Below, piece after piece: positions 53,308 to 64,000 of a DNA stretch of 64,000 nucleotides (positions within the stretch are counted from its first letter, which is position 1; every line of letters begins with the position of its first letter). The notes under the pieces are model-generated. The model had not been told where the DNA came from, searched no databases, and worked only from the letters and a program-made list of their open reading frames with translations. The position numbers were made by a program, and so were the translations under genes. The stretch is from Chromatocurvus halotolerans. Its GTDB lineage: Bacteria; Pseudomonadota; Gammaproteobacteria; Pseudomonadales; Halieaceae. The stretch lies in the NCBI RefSeq assembly GCF_004340525.1, contig NZ_SLWX01000007.1, positions 62,001-126,000 on the forward strand. Reading direction: 5' to 3'.

Positions 53308-54285
53308 CTGCCGGATAGCCTGAAACGACGTTACCTGTGGCATTACGCTCGCTGGGTAGAGCGACGTATTCCCGCCGCCTCACGCGTCACCCTGGATCGC
53401 CGTCGGATCTTCATTTTTCCCTCCCGCGTCGGTCTTTTCTTTTTTGCGGCGCTGCTGGTCATGCTCATTGCGGCGATCAACTACGAGAACAACATGAGCT
53501 ATGCGCTCACATTTCTGCTGGCGACGCTGTTCGTGGTTGCCGTCCTGCATACCTACGCCAACCTGTCCGGGCTAACGCTTCACGGCAGCGGCGGGGGCAG
53601 TGGCTTTCCCGGTGATCTCCTGCCGTTCTCTGTGCGCCTGATGGGTGGCAGGCAAAGCCGGTATGCGCTTCGGGTCCGATGGCGTGACAGCTCCCTTGGT
53701 GCTGGGGAGGCGCAGCTGGACGTGCCTCCGAACGCGTCCACTGAGGCACAGCTTTATGCACGGGCCTCGCAGCGGGGGCGATTCCTGCCCGGTCGTCTGC
53801 TTGTCGAGAGCAGCTACCCGCTGGGTCTGCTACGCTGCTGGACCTCGGTAGATCTGGCGCTTTCCGGGATTGTCTATCCGTCGCCGCAGCGTCACCCGGA
53901 TATCCTCGGAGGTTCAGACCCCGGTCAGCGCGGACGATGGCATCCCCGTCCAGGGGAAGATGAGTTCTACGGTCTTCGGGAGTATCGCAAGGGGGACCGG
54001 CCGCGGCAGGTTTACTGGAAAGGACTGGCCCGCGGGCAGTCATTACAGAGCAAGCAATATTCCACCTATGCCAGCGAGGATGACTGGCTGGATTGGGACA
54101 GCTATCCGGGGGTTCCCACGGAGCAGCGCCTGTCATACCTGTGTTACCAGTGCCTGCAGCTGCACGCGCGACGACAGCAATACGGTCTGCGGCTCCCGGG
54201 TCTTCGGCTCAGTCCGTCTGACGGTGCCGCGCATCGCGATCGCGTGCTGACGGCTCTGGCCCTGCACGGATTGACACAGGAATGA
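53308..54285 (+). CDS. DUF58 protein with probable non-canonical start
   Basis: A DUF58 membrane protein of about 325 residues. The frame stays open back to the stop at 53299-53301, and the segment 'ERRIPAASRVTLDRRRIFIF' upstream of the first ATG (53461) is a conserved part of the family. The ATG at 53461 would cut into the first of two membrane spans ('GLFFFAALLVMLIAAINY'). No ATG, GTG or TTG lies in frame upstream, so initiation at CTG 53308 (or ATC 53305) after a GAGGTGAG site is likely. The DUF58 signature is 'FYGLREYRKGDRPRQVYWK'. It overlaps the tgpA gene by 4 bp. Confidence 0.85.
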   Translation: MPDSLKRRYLWHYARWVERRIPAASRVTLDRRRIFIFPSRVGLFFFAALLVMLIAAINYENNMSYALTFLLATLFVVAVLHTYANLSGLTLHGSGGGSGFPGDLLPFSVRLMGGRQSRYALRVRWRDSSLGAGEAQLDVPPNASTEAQLYARASQRGRFLPGRLLVESSYPLGLLRCWTSVDLALSGIVYPSPQRHPDILGGSDPGQRGRWHPRPGEDEFYGLREYRKGDRPRQVYWKGLARGQSLQSKQYSTYASEDDWLDWDSYPGVPTEQRLSYLCYQCLQLHARRQQYGLRLPGLRLSPSDGAAHRDRVLTALALHGLTQE

Positions 54286-56285
54286 AGTCCGCGGATCTTA
54301 TCCCACGCAACGCACTGGCGTGGATTATCGCGGCGCAGCTGCTGCTGTTGTTACCCCACGTGCTTCGTCTTCCGCTGTGGATTGTGCTGTTGTACGGTGC
54401 TGCGTTCTTCTGGCGGCTGCAAATCTATCGCGGTCGCTCCGCCGTGCCGAACCGCTGGCTCAAGCTGCTCTTCATCGGCGCATCCATGGCCGGTATTGCC
54501 GCGAGCTACGGATCCGTGATCGGTCTCGAACCCACGGTCGCGCTGCTGCTGGTGGCCTTCGCGCTCAAGCTGCTGGAGTCCGTCGCGCGCAAGGACGGCT
54601 ATGTCGTGATCTTCCTCGGCTTTTTTATCTGCATCACCGAGTTTCTGTTCAGTCAGGATCTGCTCATTGTCATTTATAGCGCGGTCGTTGTCTGGGTGCT
54701 GACGACGGCGCTGATCGCGCTCCATCGCTCGGCGGCGATAGACGATACCGGTCCCATGCGACTGGCCGCTGTCATGCTACTGCAGGCCGTGCCGCTGATG
54801 CTGGTGCTTTTCTTTCTGTTTCCCCGCATTGGCCCCCTGTGGAATGTGCCGATAAAAACGCAGGCGGCAAAGACCGGGGTCAGTGACATGCTCCGTCCTG
54901 GCGATATTTCCAGCCTGGCCCAGTCTTCCGATGTCGCTTTCCGCGCCAGCTTCGCCAGAGAGGTCCCGCCCGTCTCCAGCCTCTACTGGCGTGGGCTTGT
55001 GATGAGCCGGATAGATGAGGGTGCCTGGCGCACCGTCTCGTATTTTGAAACACCGCCCGCGGAACGGCGCGCCCCGCCGGTGGAGAAGACCGGGGAGTCC
55101 CTGGACTACAGCGTGATAATCGAGCCTACGCAGCAGCAGTGGCTGTATGGGCTGCGTTACGCGGAGGCCAGGCAAGGCGGCATTCTGCAGCTGCCGGATT
55201 ATCGCCTGCTAAACCCCGTTGTCCTGGAGCAGGAGTTCCGCTACCGGGTGCGTAGCTGGCCGGAAGCGGCGCTGGGTCGGGACATCAGCCCCTGGCGCAG
55301 GCGCCTCGAGACACAGCTTCCGGAGGGCTCGAATCCGCGAACGCGCGCACTTGCAGAATCGCTGTATCGCGACACCGGGAACGATGCCGAGTATGTCCAG
55401 CGCGTTCTGGCGCTGTTCCGGCAGCAACCGTTCCGCTACACCCTGCAGCCGCCATTGCTCGACAATAACAGCATGGACCAGTTCCTGCTGGAGACACGTG
55501 CTGGGTTCTGCGAGCATTACGCCTACGCGTTCGCCGTACTGATGCGCGCCGTCGGCGTCCCCGCCAGGGTGGTTTCCGGCTACCAGGGAGGCGAAATCAA
55601 TCCCGTCAACGGTACGGTCATCGTGCATCAGTTCGATGCACACGCCTGGAACGAGGTGTGGCTGGAAGACCGCGGCTGGGTGCGGGTGGATCCCACCGCG
55701 GCGGTGTCGCCGGCCCGTATCGAGTTCGGACTGGAAAACGCCATGCGGGAGGAGGGCAGTTTCCTGTCCTCGTCGCTGCTGTCGCCACTGCGCTACCGGG
55801 GAATCTCCTGGATCAATGCGCTGCGCCTGCGTTACGACGCCGTTACCTATCAGTGGCAGTCGTGGGTTGTGGGCTTCGACGGCCAGCAGCAGATCGATGT
55901 GCTACGCGGGGTGTTCGGGGAGATCAACGCGCGGCTGTTTGTCGGCGTCATGCTCGCCAGCTTCGGGAGCATGCTCGGGCTGGTGGCGGCATCGCTCTTC
56001 CTGCGCAACCGCCAGGGACGGCACCGGGATCCCGCGCTGCGGCATATCCGTCTTCTGCAGACGAGACTGCGCCGGATTGGCTTTGATCTGCGCCCGGGCG
56101 AGAGTCCCGGCGCCATGGGTCGCAGGGCAGCGGAGCGCTTTCCCGGTGCCTCAGACGACCTGCGTGCCATTGCGCGCCTTGCCGATGCGGCGCTGTACCG
56201 GCCACTGGGGTCGGAACAACGCGGGAAGATGCAGCGCAGCCTGCGGCGCCAGGTGCGGCGCCTGCGACTGCACCCGGGTCGCTAA
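54282..56285 (+). CDS. tgpA: TgpA-type membrane transglutaminase
   Basis: A 667-residue protein homologous to TgpA, a periplasmic transglutaminase-like protein essential in Pseudomonas aeruginosa. The N-terminal DUF3488 region has about six membrane segments (about 1-180). The transglutaminase core follows at about 340-500. The Cys-His-Asp triad is in 'RAGFCEHYAYAFAVLMRAVG', 'DAHAWNEVWLEDRGW' and 'VRVDPTAAVSP'. A seventh span near residue 550 ('VMLASFGSMLGLVAASLFL') precedes a DUF4129-like tail. It ends 1 base before the convergent acnB stop. Confidence 0.92.
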   Translation: MKSADLIPRNALAWIIAAQLLLLLPHVLRLPLWIVLLYGAAFFWRLQIYRGRSAVPNRWLKLLFIGASMAGIAASYGSVIGLEPTVALLLVAFALKLLESVARKDGYVVIFLGFFICITEFLFSQDLLIVIYSAVVVWVLTTALIALHRSAAIDDTGPMRLAAVMLLQAVPLMLVLFFLFPRIGPLWNVPIKTQAAKTGVSDMLRPGDISSLAQSSDVAFRASFAREVPPVSSLYWRGLVMSRIDEGAWRTVSYFETPPAERRAPPVEKTGESLDYSVIIEPTQQQWLYGLRYAEARQGGILQLPDYRLLNPVVLEQEFRYRVRSWPEAALGRDISPWRRRLETQLPEGSNPRTRALAESLYRDTGNDAEYVQRVLALFRQQPFRYTLQPPLLDNNSMDQFLLETRAGFCEHYAYAFAVLMRAVGVPARVVSGYQGGEINPVNGTVIVHQFDAHAWNEVWLEDRGWVRVDPTAAVSPARIEFGLENAMREEGSFLSSSLLSPLRYRGISWINALRLRYDAVTYQWQSWVVGFDGQQQIDVLRGVFGEINARLFVGVMLASFGSMLGLVAASLFLRNRQGRHRDPALRHIRLLQTRLRRIGFDLRPGESPGAMGRRAAERFPGASDDLRAIARLADAALYRPLGSEQRGKMQRSLRRQVRRLRLHPGR

Positions 56286-56286
56286 G

Positions 56287-58902
56287 TCAGGCGCTGAGTT
56301 GCGTGATCTCCACCGCGGCAATGCGCTTGCCCTCGTCGGCTTTTTTCTGGAAGTCCAGAATCTGGTCGAAGTTCAGGTAGCGATAAACATCGGCAGCCAT
56401 CGCGTCCAGGTTGGCCACGTACGTCATGTACTCCTCGGGCGTCGGCAGCCTGCCGAGAATTGCCCCGACGGCCGCGAGTTCCGCTGAGGTCAGGTAGACA
56501 TTGGCACCGTCACCCAGGCGGTTGGGGAAGTTCCGGGTGGACGTCGACAGCACGGTGGCATTTGCTGCGACCCGCGCCTGATTGCCCATGCACAGCGAGC
56601 AGCCCGGCATCTCGGTGCGCGCACCGGCAGCACCGAAAATGTTGTAATAGCCTTCCTCCATCAGCTGGTGTTCGTCCATCCGTGTTGGTGGCACGATCCA
56701 CAGCCGTGTTGCGATGCCTTTCTTGTGCTGCTCCAGCAGCTTGCCGGCGGCACGGAAGTGGCCGATGTTCGTCATGCAGGAGCCGATGAAGACCTCGTCC
56801 ACGCTGTCGCCGGCGACCGCGGATAGCAGACGCGCATCGTCCGGATCGTTGGGGGCGCAGATAATCGGCTCGGTCACCTCTGCCAGGTCGATCTCGATAA
56901 CGGCAGTGTATTCGGCATCTTCATCGGCCCGCATCAGTGACGGATTTGCCAGCCACTCCTCCATTTTCTGGGCGCGGCGCTCCAGAGTGCGCGGATCGCC
57001 GTAGCCTTCTGCGACCATGGAACGCAGCAGCACGATGTTCGAACGCAGATACTCCGAAATTGTCTCCTCGGAAAGATCGATGGTGCAGCCGGCGGCGGAG
57101 CGTTCCGCCGACGCGTCTGACAGCTCAAAGGCCTGCTCCACGGTGAGGTCCGGAAGCCCCTCGATTTCCAGAATACGCCCGCTGAAGATGTTCTTCTTGC
57201 CCTTCTTGTCGACCGTCAGCAGGCCTTGCTGAATCGCATAGTAAGGAATGGCATGCACCAGGTCGCGCAGTGTAATGCCGGGCTGCATGTTGCCGGTGAA
57301 GCGCACCAGCACGGACTCGGGCATATCCAGCGGCATGACGCCGGTGGCAGCGGCAAACGCGACCAGGCCGGACCCCGCGGGGAACGAGATGCCCATGGGG
57401 AATCGCGTGTGCGAGTCGCCACCGGTGCCGACGGTGTCGGGCAGCAGCATGCGATTGAGCCAGGAGTGAATGATGCCGTCACCGGGTCGTAGTGAGACAC
57501 CGCCGCGGGTCATGATGAAATCGGGCAGGCTGTGCTGTGTATCAATGTCCACCGGCTTGGGGTAGGCCGCCGTGTGACAGAAAGACTGCATGGTGAGGTC
57601 GGCAGAGAAGCCGAGGCAGGCAAGGTCCTTGAGTTCGTCCCGGGTCATCGGCCCCGTGGTGTCCTGGGACCCTACCGTGGTCATCTGCGGCTCGCAGTAA
57701 GTGCCGGGTCGCACGCCGTCCATGCCGCAGGCGCGGCCAACCATTTTCTGCGCCAGGGTAAAGCCCTTGCCGGAATCGGCGGGCTGCTCCGGCGTGCGGA
57801 ACAGGTCGGAGTCGGGCAGTCCGAGGGACTCCCGCGCGCGGGCAGTGAGGCCGCGACCGATAATCAGGTTGATACGGCCACCGGCGCGAACCTCATCCAG
57901 CAAAACCTGCGATTTCAGCGTGAACTCGCCGATCACGCTGCCATCCTCCGCCAGCATCCTGCCCTCGTACGGGCGGATCTCTATGACGTCGCCCATGTCG
58001 AGATCATCTACCGGGGCCTCAAACACCAGTGCGCCGGCGTCTTCCATGGTGTTGTAGAAAATCGGCGCGACCTTGCCGCCAATACAGATGCCGCCAGCTT
58101 TCTTGTTCGGTACCCCGGGCACGTCATCGCCGAAAAACCACAGCACCGAGTTGGTCGCCGACTTGCGCGACGAGCCCGTGCCCACCACGTCGCCGACAAA
58201 TGCCACCGGATAGCCTTTGGCCTTGATCTGTTCGATCTGTTTCATGGGTCCGATGCTGCCGGGCTCATCGGGGTGGAGGCCGTCCCGGGCCATCTTGTAC
58301 ATGGCCAGGGCGTGCAGCGGGATATCCGGTCGCGACCAGGCATCGGGAGCCGGGGAAAGATCATCGGTATTGGTTTCGCCGGTTACCTTGAAGACCGAGA
58401 CCTTGATCGACTTGGGCACCGCGTCGCGCGAGGTGAACCACTCGCCCGCAGCCCAGCTCTGCATCACCGACTCGGCGTGGGCATTGCCCCGCTGGGCCAG
58501 GTCGGCGACATCGTGGAATGCCTCAAACACCAGCAGTGTATGCTTGAGTTCGGTAGCGGCGAGTTCGCCGAGGTCCTCGTTGGTCAGGAGAGCAACCAGC
58601 GTTTCGATATTGTAGCCACCGTGCATATTGCCAAGCAGGCGGATAGCCAGTGGCCGGTCAATCAGCGCGCACTCGGTATCGCCGCGGGCGATGGCAGACA
58701 GGAAGCCGGCCTTGACGTAGGCCGCCTCGTCGACGCCTGGCGGTACGCGATGACTCAGCAGATCGAGCAGAAAGGCCTCTTCACCCACCGGAGGGTCCTG
58801 CAGGAGTTCAACAAGCGCTGCGGTCTGTTCGACGTTCAGCGGCTTCGGCGGAATATTCTGTGCGGCGCGTTGAGCAGCGTGATCGCGGTAGGCTTCTAGC
58901 AC
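56287..58902 (-). CDS. acnB: Aconitate hydratase B
   Basis: An 871-residue bifunctional aconitase/2-methylisocitrate dehydratase of the TCA and methylcitrate cycles. The N-terminal HEAT-like domain, the swivel domain and then the cluster domain are visible. [4Fe-4S] cysteines occur in '[20 protein letters not shown]' and '[16 protein letters not shown]'. '[19 protein letters not shown]' is the substrate block. Length matches E. coli AcnB (865). The 5' region upstream carries a TATACTG -10-like element about 110 bases before the ATG. Confidence 0.97.
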   Translation of the reverse strand: MLEAYRDHAAQRAAQNIPPKPLNVEQTAALVELLQDPPVGEEAFLLDLLSHRVPPGVDEAAYVKAGFLSAIARGDTECALIDRPLAIRLLGNMHGGYNIETLVALLTNEDLGELAATELKHTLLVFEAFHDVADLAQRGNAHAESVMQSWAAGEWFTSRDAVPKSIKVSVFKVTGETNTDDLSPAPDAWSRPDIPLHALAMYKMARDGLHPDEPGSIGPMKQIEQIKAKGYPVAFVGDVVGTGSSRKSATNSVLWFFGDDVPGVPNKKAGGICIGGKVAPIFYNTMEDAGALVFEAPVDDLDMGDVIEIRPYEGRMLAEDGSVIGEFTLKSQVLLDEVRAGGRINLIIGRGLTARARESLGLPDSDLFRTPEQPADSGKGFTLAQKMVGRACGMDGVRPGTYCEPQMTTVGSQDTTGPMTRDELKDLACLGFSADLTMQSFCHTAAYPKPVDIDTQHSLPDFIMTRGGVSLRPGDGIIHSWLNRMLLPDTVGTGGDSHTRFPMGISFPAGSGLVAFAAATGVMPLDMPESVLVRFTGNMQPGITLRDLVHAIPYYAIQQGLLTVDKKGKKNIFSGRILEIEGLPDLTVEQAFELSDASAERSAAGCTIDLSEETISEYLRSNIVLLRSMVAEGYGDPRTLERRAQKMEEWLANPSLMRADEDAEYTAVIEIDLAEVTEPIICAPNDPDDARLLSAVAGDSVDEVFIGSCMTNIGHFRAAGKLLEQHKKGIATRLWIVPPTRMDEHQLMEEGYYNIFGAAGARTEMPGCSLCMGNQARVAANATVLSTSTRNFPNRLGDGANVYLTSAELAAVGAILGRLPTPEEYMTYVANLDAMAADVYRYLNFDQILDFQKKADEGKRIAAVEITQLSA

Positions 58903-59010
58903 GGTGTGACTCCTGGTACGTGGGCTCGCCGCAGGCGCCGGTGACTGCCGGCAGGCGGCGATGGAACGGTTACCGCGCGACAGCAGCCGGGCGATACGAG
59001 ATACGCGTCG

Positions 59011-59017
59011 CAGTATA
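59011..59017 (-). promoter_or_regulatory. Candidate -10 element for acnB (TATACTG)
   Basis: On the minus strand the bases read TATACTG, a near-consensus -10 plus G. No good -35 is visible 16-18 bp upstream. Transcription would start near 59005 and give an acnB leader of about 100 bases. Confidence 0.3.
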
Positions 59018-59030
59018 TCCGAGCGCCCGA

Positions 59031-59059
59031 TTAAGATAAATAAATCAACCGCTTATACT
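59031..59059 (+). promoter_or_regulatory. Candidate sigma70 promoter for miaE
   Basis: TTAAGA (59031-59036) and TATACT (59054-59059) are separated by 17 bp. The -10 is followed by G, as in other spacers here. The predicted start near 59066 leaves a leader of about 56 bases before ATG 59122, with AAGGAG at 59102-59107. Confidence 0.5.
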
Positions 59060-59121
59060 GTGCATTCGCGCGCTCAATAGCGTACTCTTCGCGACCCTGT
59101 TAAGGAGCGTCACCACAGTCA

Positions 59122-59778
59122 ATGCAGCATACAGGTATGTCGACAAGCATCCGTAAGGACAGCGAGGCTGTTCGGGATTTTCTGTCCTGCGCGACGCCAG
59201 ATGCCTGGGTTCAGGCGGCTGCGCGGCCGGAAAATCTTCCGACGCTGCTCATTGATCACGCCAACTGCGAGAAAAAAGCGGCCTCCACGGCGCTGGCGCT
59301 GATGCACCGCTACACCGATCAGCATCGCCTGCTCAACAGAATGTCGCGATTGGCCCGTGAGGAGCTGCGCCACTTCGAGCAGGTGCTCGCTATCATGCGT
59401 CGTCGCGATATCGTGTATACGTCGGTGAGCGCCTCCCGCTATGCCGGCGCTCTTCATGAGTGTGTACGACGGGCTGAGCCGGGGCGTCTGGTCGATACAC
59501 TGCTGATCGGCGCGATTATTGAGGCGCGTTCCTGCGAGCGCTTTGCCGCACTTGCACCCTGGCTGGACGATGAGCTCTCCACATTCTACCGGTCGCTGCT
59601 GAAGTCAGAAGCCCGACATTTCCAGGACTATCTGGCGCTGGCGGCGGAGGCGGCGGGCAGTAAGGAAGTGGAGGAGAGGCTACAGTTCCTGCTGTCGGCC
59701 GAGGCAGGTCTCGTCCAGTCTGCAGATACAGAGCTGCGCTTTCACAGCGGCGTGCCCGCGGCGCCGCCTAAAAACTGA
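59122..59778 (+). CDS. miaE: tRNA-(ms2io6A37) hydroxylase MiaE
   Basis: A 218-residue diiron monooxygenase that hydroxylates the isopentenyl group of ms2i6A at tRNA position 37. The four-helix bundle shows the ferritin-like ligands 'DHANCEKKAASTALALMHRY' (Glu) and 'REELRHFEQVLAIM' (ExxH). Further on are 'IEARSCERFAALAPWLDDEL' (Glu) and 'KSEARHFQDYLALAAEAA' (ExxH). The start could be ATG 59122 or ATG 59137, both near weak ribosome sites. Its end overlaps the convergent lpxH by 11 bp. Confidence 0.93.
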   Translation: MQHTGMSTSIRKDSEAVRDFLSCATPDAWVQAAARPENLPTLLIDHANCEKKAASTALALMHRYTDQHRLLNRMSRLAREELRHFEQVLAIMRRRDIVYTSVSASRYAGALHECVRRAEPGRLVDTLLIGAIIEARSCERFAALAPWLDDELSTFYRSLLKSEARHFQDYLALAAEAAGSKEVEERLQFLLSAEAGLVQSADTELRFHSGVPAAPPKN

Positions 59779-60526
59779 ATTCCTGAAGCACTGGCCCCCT
59801 GGTATCGATATCGATACGCCAGCCGCTGTGGCTACCCCAATCGCCCAGAACCCAGCGGGTTCCTGCCGTCATCTCATGCGTCGCGGGACGGTGGGTATGT
59901 CCGTGCACCAGCCGCATCACCCCCCAGCGGTGCATGACCTCCTGCACCGCGCCGGGGTCAACATCCATGATGTCGTCTGCTTTCAGGCTATTCGCGTCCT
60001 GGCTCATGGCGCGCAATTCACTCGCCAATCGCCGGCGTTCGGCTAGCGGCCGGGCCAGGACATCAGCCTGCCAGTCGGGGTCCCGGGTCATTTGCCGGAA
60101 TGACTGATAGTCGACATCGCCGGTGCAGAGGCTGTCGCCGTGCATGAGCAGCGTGCGCACACCGCCGATAAGGTGGACGCAGGGATCGGGCAGGAGTTGG
60201 GCGCCTGTGCGCGCGCAGAAAGACTCGCCAAGCAGAAAATCCCGGTTACCCGGCATCAGATAGAGCGTGATGTCACGCTCGTGCAGGCCCGACAGCAGGT
60301 TGGAAACTGACTGAACCAGTGGCCTGTCATCGTCGTCACCGATCCATGCCTCGAACAGGTCACCGAGAATATACAGCGCATCAACGTGCTGGAGGCTGCC
60401 AAGAAAACCATCAAAGCCTGCCGTCACGGCCGGCCGGGTTTCATCGAGGTGCAGGTCTGAAATCAGGCAGGCAGATGCCGCGGTCGCCAACGCCTGCCCG
60501 GGTTCGTCACTGATCGCTGTCATCAT
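59768..60526 (-). CDS. lpxH: UDP-2,3-diacylglucosamine diphosphatase
   Basis: A 252-residue Mn-dependent phosphoesterase making lipid X from UDP-2,3-diacylglucosamine in lipid A synthesis. 'LISDLHLDETRP' (DxH), 'YILGDLFEAWIGDDD' (GDxxE), 'YLMPGNRDFLLGE' (GNRD) and 'LVHGHTHRPATHE' (GHTH) give the metal-binding set. The start is one of two consecutive ATG codons (60526 or 60523). It overlaps the upstream ppiB gene by about 20 bp, so the two are coupled, as in Pseudomonas. Confidence 0.94.
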   Translation of the reverse strand: MMTAISDEPGQALATAASACLISDLHLDETRPAVTAGFDGFLGSLQHVDALYILGDLFEAWIGDDDDRPLVQSVSNLLSGLHERDITLYLMPGNRDFLLGESFCARTGAQLLPDPCVHLIGGVRTLLMHGDSLCTGDVDYQSFRQMTRDPDWQADVLARPLAERRRLASELRAMSQDANSLKADDIMDVDPGAVQEVMHRWGVMRLVHGHTHRPATHEMTAGTRWVLGDWGSHSGWRIDIDTRGPVLQEFSF

Positions 60527-61013
60527 CCACAACAATGGACTCGATAATCACCGCCTCTTTCGGGACGTCCTGGTGCCCGCCTCGGCTGGTTGTCGGTACG
60601 TTGCGAATCTTTTCCAGAACGTCTTCACCACTGACAATTTTGCCAAATACGGTGTAACCCCAGCCCTGCATCGTTTTGCCGCTGTGGTTGAGGAAGTCGT
60701 TGTCCTTGACGTTGAGAAAGAACTGCGCGGTCGCCGAGTGGGGATCCATGGTGCGCGCCATGGCAATGGTGCCAAAATCGTTCTTCAGGCCATTGTCGGC
60801 CTCGTTCTCGATCGGGTCTCGGGTGGGACGCTGTTTCATGTCGGTATCGAAACCGCCGCCCTGGATCATGAAGTTGTTGATTACGCGGTGAAAAATCGTG
60901 CCATCGTAGTGCCCGCTTCGGGCATAGGCGATAAAGTTCTCCACGGTTCTGGGCGCGCGCTCGGCATCCAGCTCCAGTGTGATCTCGCCAAAGGTCGTGC
61001 GAATAGTGATCAT
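60507..61013 (-). CDS. ppiB: Cytoplasmic peptidyl-prolyl cis-trans isomerase (cyclophilin)
   Basis: A 168-residue cyclophilin with no signal peptide. 'GEITLELDAERAPRTVENFI' begins the fold and 'FHRVINNFMIQGGGFDTDM' is the cyclophilin active-site signature (Arg, Phe, Met, Gln). 'ATAQFFLNVKDNDFL' and 'VFGKIVSGEDVLEKI' follow. It accelerates proline isomerisation in folding. It is divergent from glnS and overlaps lpxH. Confidence 0.97.
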   Translation of the reverse strand: MITIRTTFGEITLELDAERAPRTVENFIAYARSGHYDGTIFHRVINNFMIQGGGFDTDMKQRPTRDPIENEADNGLKNDFGTIAMARTMDPHSATAQFFLNVKDNDFLNHSGKTMQGWGYTVFGKIVSGEDVLEKIRNVPTTSRGGHQDVPKEAVIIESIVVDDDSDQ

Positions 61014-61171
61014 CAGTCGGGGCCTTAAGAGTGATTTCTGAAGAGTCGGATGATACGTTCTTTGCCCTCCCAGTAGAACTGTTACAGCACGTTCCTGTGA
61101 CGGATTTACGCACAGGTCAGCGCAGATTCAAGCGTCGGCCCCGTGATCTATCTGCCTGCTGCATCAGGCGC

Positions 61172-61178
61172 TATACTG
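61172..61178 (+). promoter_or_regulatory. Candidate -10 element for glnS (TATACTG)
   Basis: TATACTG lies 30 bases before the glnS ATG in the ppiB/glnS divergent spacer. No convincing -35 is seen at the usual distance. Transcription would start near 61184. Confidence 0.35.
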
Positions 61179-61207
61179 TCTGGCTTCATTTCCAGCGAAG
61201 CAAACAC

Positions 61208-62880
<1,673 letters not shown>

Positions 62881-62884
<4 letters not shown>

Positions 62885-64000
62885 GTCTGCGCCTCTACAA
62901 TACCCTCAGCGGCGAAAAGGAACACTTTGAGCCGAGGGTCGCAGACACGGTGACAATGTACGTGTGCGGCCCCACGGTCTACAACCTGGCGCATATTGGA
63001 AATGCGCGGCCCGTGGTGGTGTTCGACACCCTGTTTCGCGTATTGAGAGAACGCTATGCGACAGTGACCTACGCCCGCAACATTACCGACATCGATGACA
63101 AGATCATCGCTGCCGCCCGTGACAGCGGGCGCAGCATTGAATCTGTCACCGATGAGTTCACGCTGAAATATCGCGAAGACATGGCTGCGCTCAACACGCT
63201 GCCACCGACCCTGGAGCCTCACGCAACCCACAACATTGATGCGATGATCCGTCTGACCCAGCGGCTTATCGAGCGCGGCCATGCCTATGTTTCTGCCGGC
63301 CACGCCCTGTTCGCCGTCGAGTCCATGCCGGAATACGGCGCGCTGTCAGGGCGCAGGCTTGATGACATGCTGGCGGGCGCCCGGGTTGACGTTGCCGACT
63401 ACAAGCGTCACCCGGGCGATTTCGTGCTGTGGAAACCGGCCGCCGACGACGAACCCGGCTGGGACAGCCCCTGGGGCCGGGGGCGGCCGGGCTGGCACCT
63501 CGAATGCTCGGCGATGATCCGGGAGCATCTCGGTGACAGTATTGACATCCACGGCGGTGGGCGCGACCTGATCTTCCCACACCATGAAAACGAGATTGCG
63601 CAGAGCCGCTGCAGTCATGACGGGGAGTTTGTGCGTTACTGGCTGCATAATGCCTATGTGGATATCGACGGCGAGAAAATGTCCAAGTCGCTGGGCAATG
63701 TGCGCAGTGTTCGCGACCTGCTGCAGCATTACCGGGGCGAAGTGCTGCGGCTGGCGCTGCTGACGGCCCACTACCGCTCGCCGCTGAATTTCTCCAGCGA
63801 TCTCCTCGATCAGGCCCGGCATACGCTTGACGGTTTTTACACGACCCTGCGTAGCGTCGAGCACATCGAGCCGGTGGGCCCTGTCGATATCACGGCGGAG
63901 CCGGTGTTTGCCGCGCTCGAGGATGATCTGAATACACCCCTGGCGCTGGCCGAGCTGCATGCGCTGGCCAAGGCGCTGCACAAGGCATTGGACGCGGAGA
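62881..64000 (+). CDS. cysS: Cysteinyl-tRNA synthetase (3' end outside window)
   Basis: The first 373 residues of a class I synthetase charging tRNA-Cys; the normal length is about 460. '[20 protein letters not shown]' carries the zinc Cys and HIGN motif, and '[10 protein letters not shown]' and '[12 protein letters not shown]' supply the other zinc ligands. '[15 protein letters not shown]' is the KMSKS loop. The ATG overlaps the glnS stop (ATGA). The frame is open to the right edge, so the anticodon-binding part lies beyond the window. Confidence 0.97.

Noticed and set aside
57532-58899. A 455-codon open frame antisense to acnB
   Set aside because: Shadow of AcnB codon usage; no start signal or domain.

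Overview
The window is 64 kb of GC-rich chromosome from a gammaproteobacterium. It shows housekeeping and lipid-metabolism genes packed at high density and almost entirely on short spacers. I place it near the Pseudomonas/Cellvibrionales (Halieaceae-like) lineages. The grounds are the gene order leuC-leuD-leuB-asd-fimV-truA-trpF-(trpBA)-accD-folC-dedD-cvpA-purF-metZ, the lpxH-ppiB-glnS-cysS block, the type IV pilus protein FimV and PilU-type ATPase, AcnB, MiaE and TgpA, plus several acyl-CoA enzymes. The family-level placement is inference. No insertion sequence, prophage, integrase or CRISPR array was seen, and no stretch over 300 bases lacks a gene.

Region 1 (1-5.1 kb): the C-terminal part of a TonB-dependent receptor, then a beta-helix lipoprotein and a strong terminator. 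After these come a small secreted protein, a stem-loop cluster that may be a small RNA, and a DUF3833/DUF3429 pair. Region 2 (5.1-12.8 kb): a CoA-transferase, an MDR oxidoreductase, a PilU-like ATPase, tRNA-Arg(CCU), the lytic transglycosylase Slt with two glycosyltransferases of the TIGR04283/TIGR04282 type, then YciH/SUI1 and SlyX. Region 3 (13-23.4 kb): a lipid or hydrophobic-compound catabolic neighbourhood. It holds two adjacent acyl-CoA dehydrogenases, an epoxide hydrolase, an SRPBCC-SDR fusion, an HSL-type esterase, PlsC, a dienelactone hydrolase-like protein, a thiolase-like protein with no visible nucleophilic Cys, and a half-length asparaginase.

Region 4 (23.4-34.9 kb): a two-domain polyphosphate:AMP phosphotransferase, a class V aminotransferase, pyruvate phosphate dikinase, two lipoproteins overlapping rlmKL, a flavodoxin-like protein, a hotdog thioesterase and a LysR regulator divergent from leuC. 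Region 5 (35-53 kb): biosynthesis of leucine, aspartate-family amino acids, tryptophan, fatty acid, folate, purine and methionine, with fimV and truA in the middle. Many genes overlap by 4-16 bp, which suggests long transcripts and translational coupling. AccD carries an unusual acidic tail of about 138 residues. Region 6 (52.3-64 kb): the MoxR-DUF58-transglutaminase operon (DUF58 apparently has a non-canonical start codon), then acnB, miaE, lpxH, ppiB, glnS and cysS, which runs off the right edge.

Recurring signals: a TATACTG -10-like heptamer lies upstream of four genes, and a textbook T-N11-A LysR box lies in the lysR/leuC intergenic region. Many starts are GTG or TTG. No clearly novel multi-gene system (defence, secretion, toxin) is evident. 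The best candidates for something undescribed are the 3.9-kb stem-loop RNA, the SRPBCC-SDR/epoxide hydrolase operon, the AccD tail and the SutA-like small protein.
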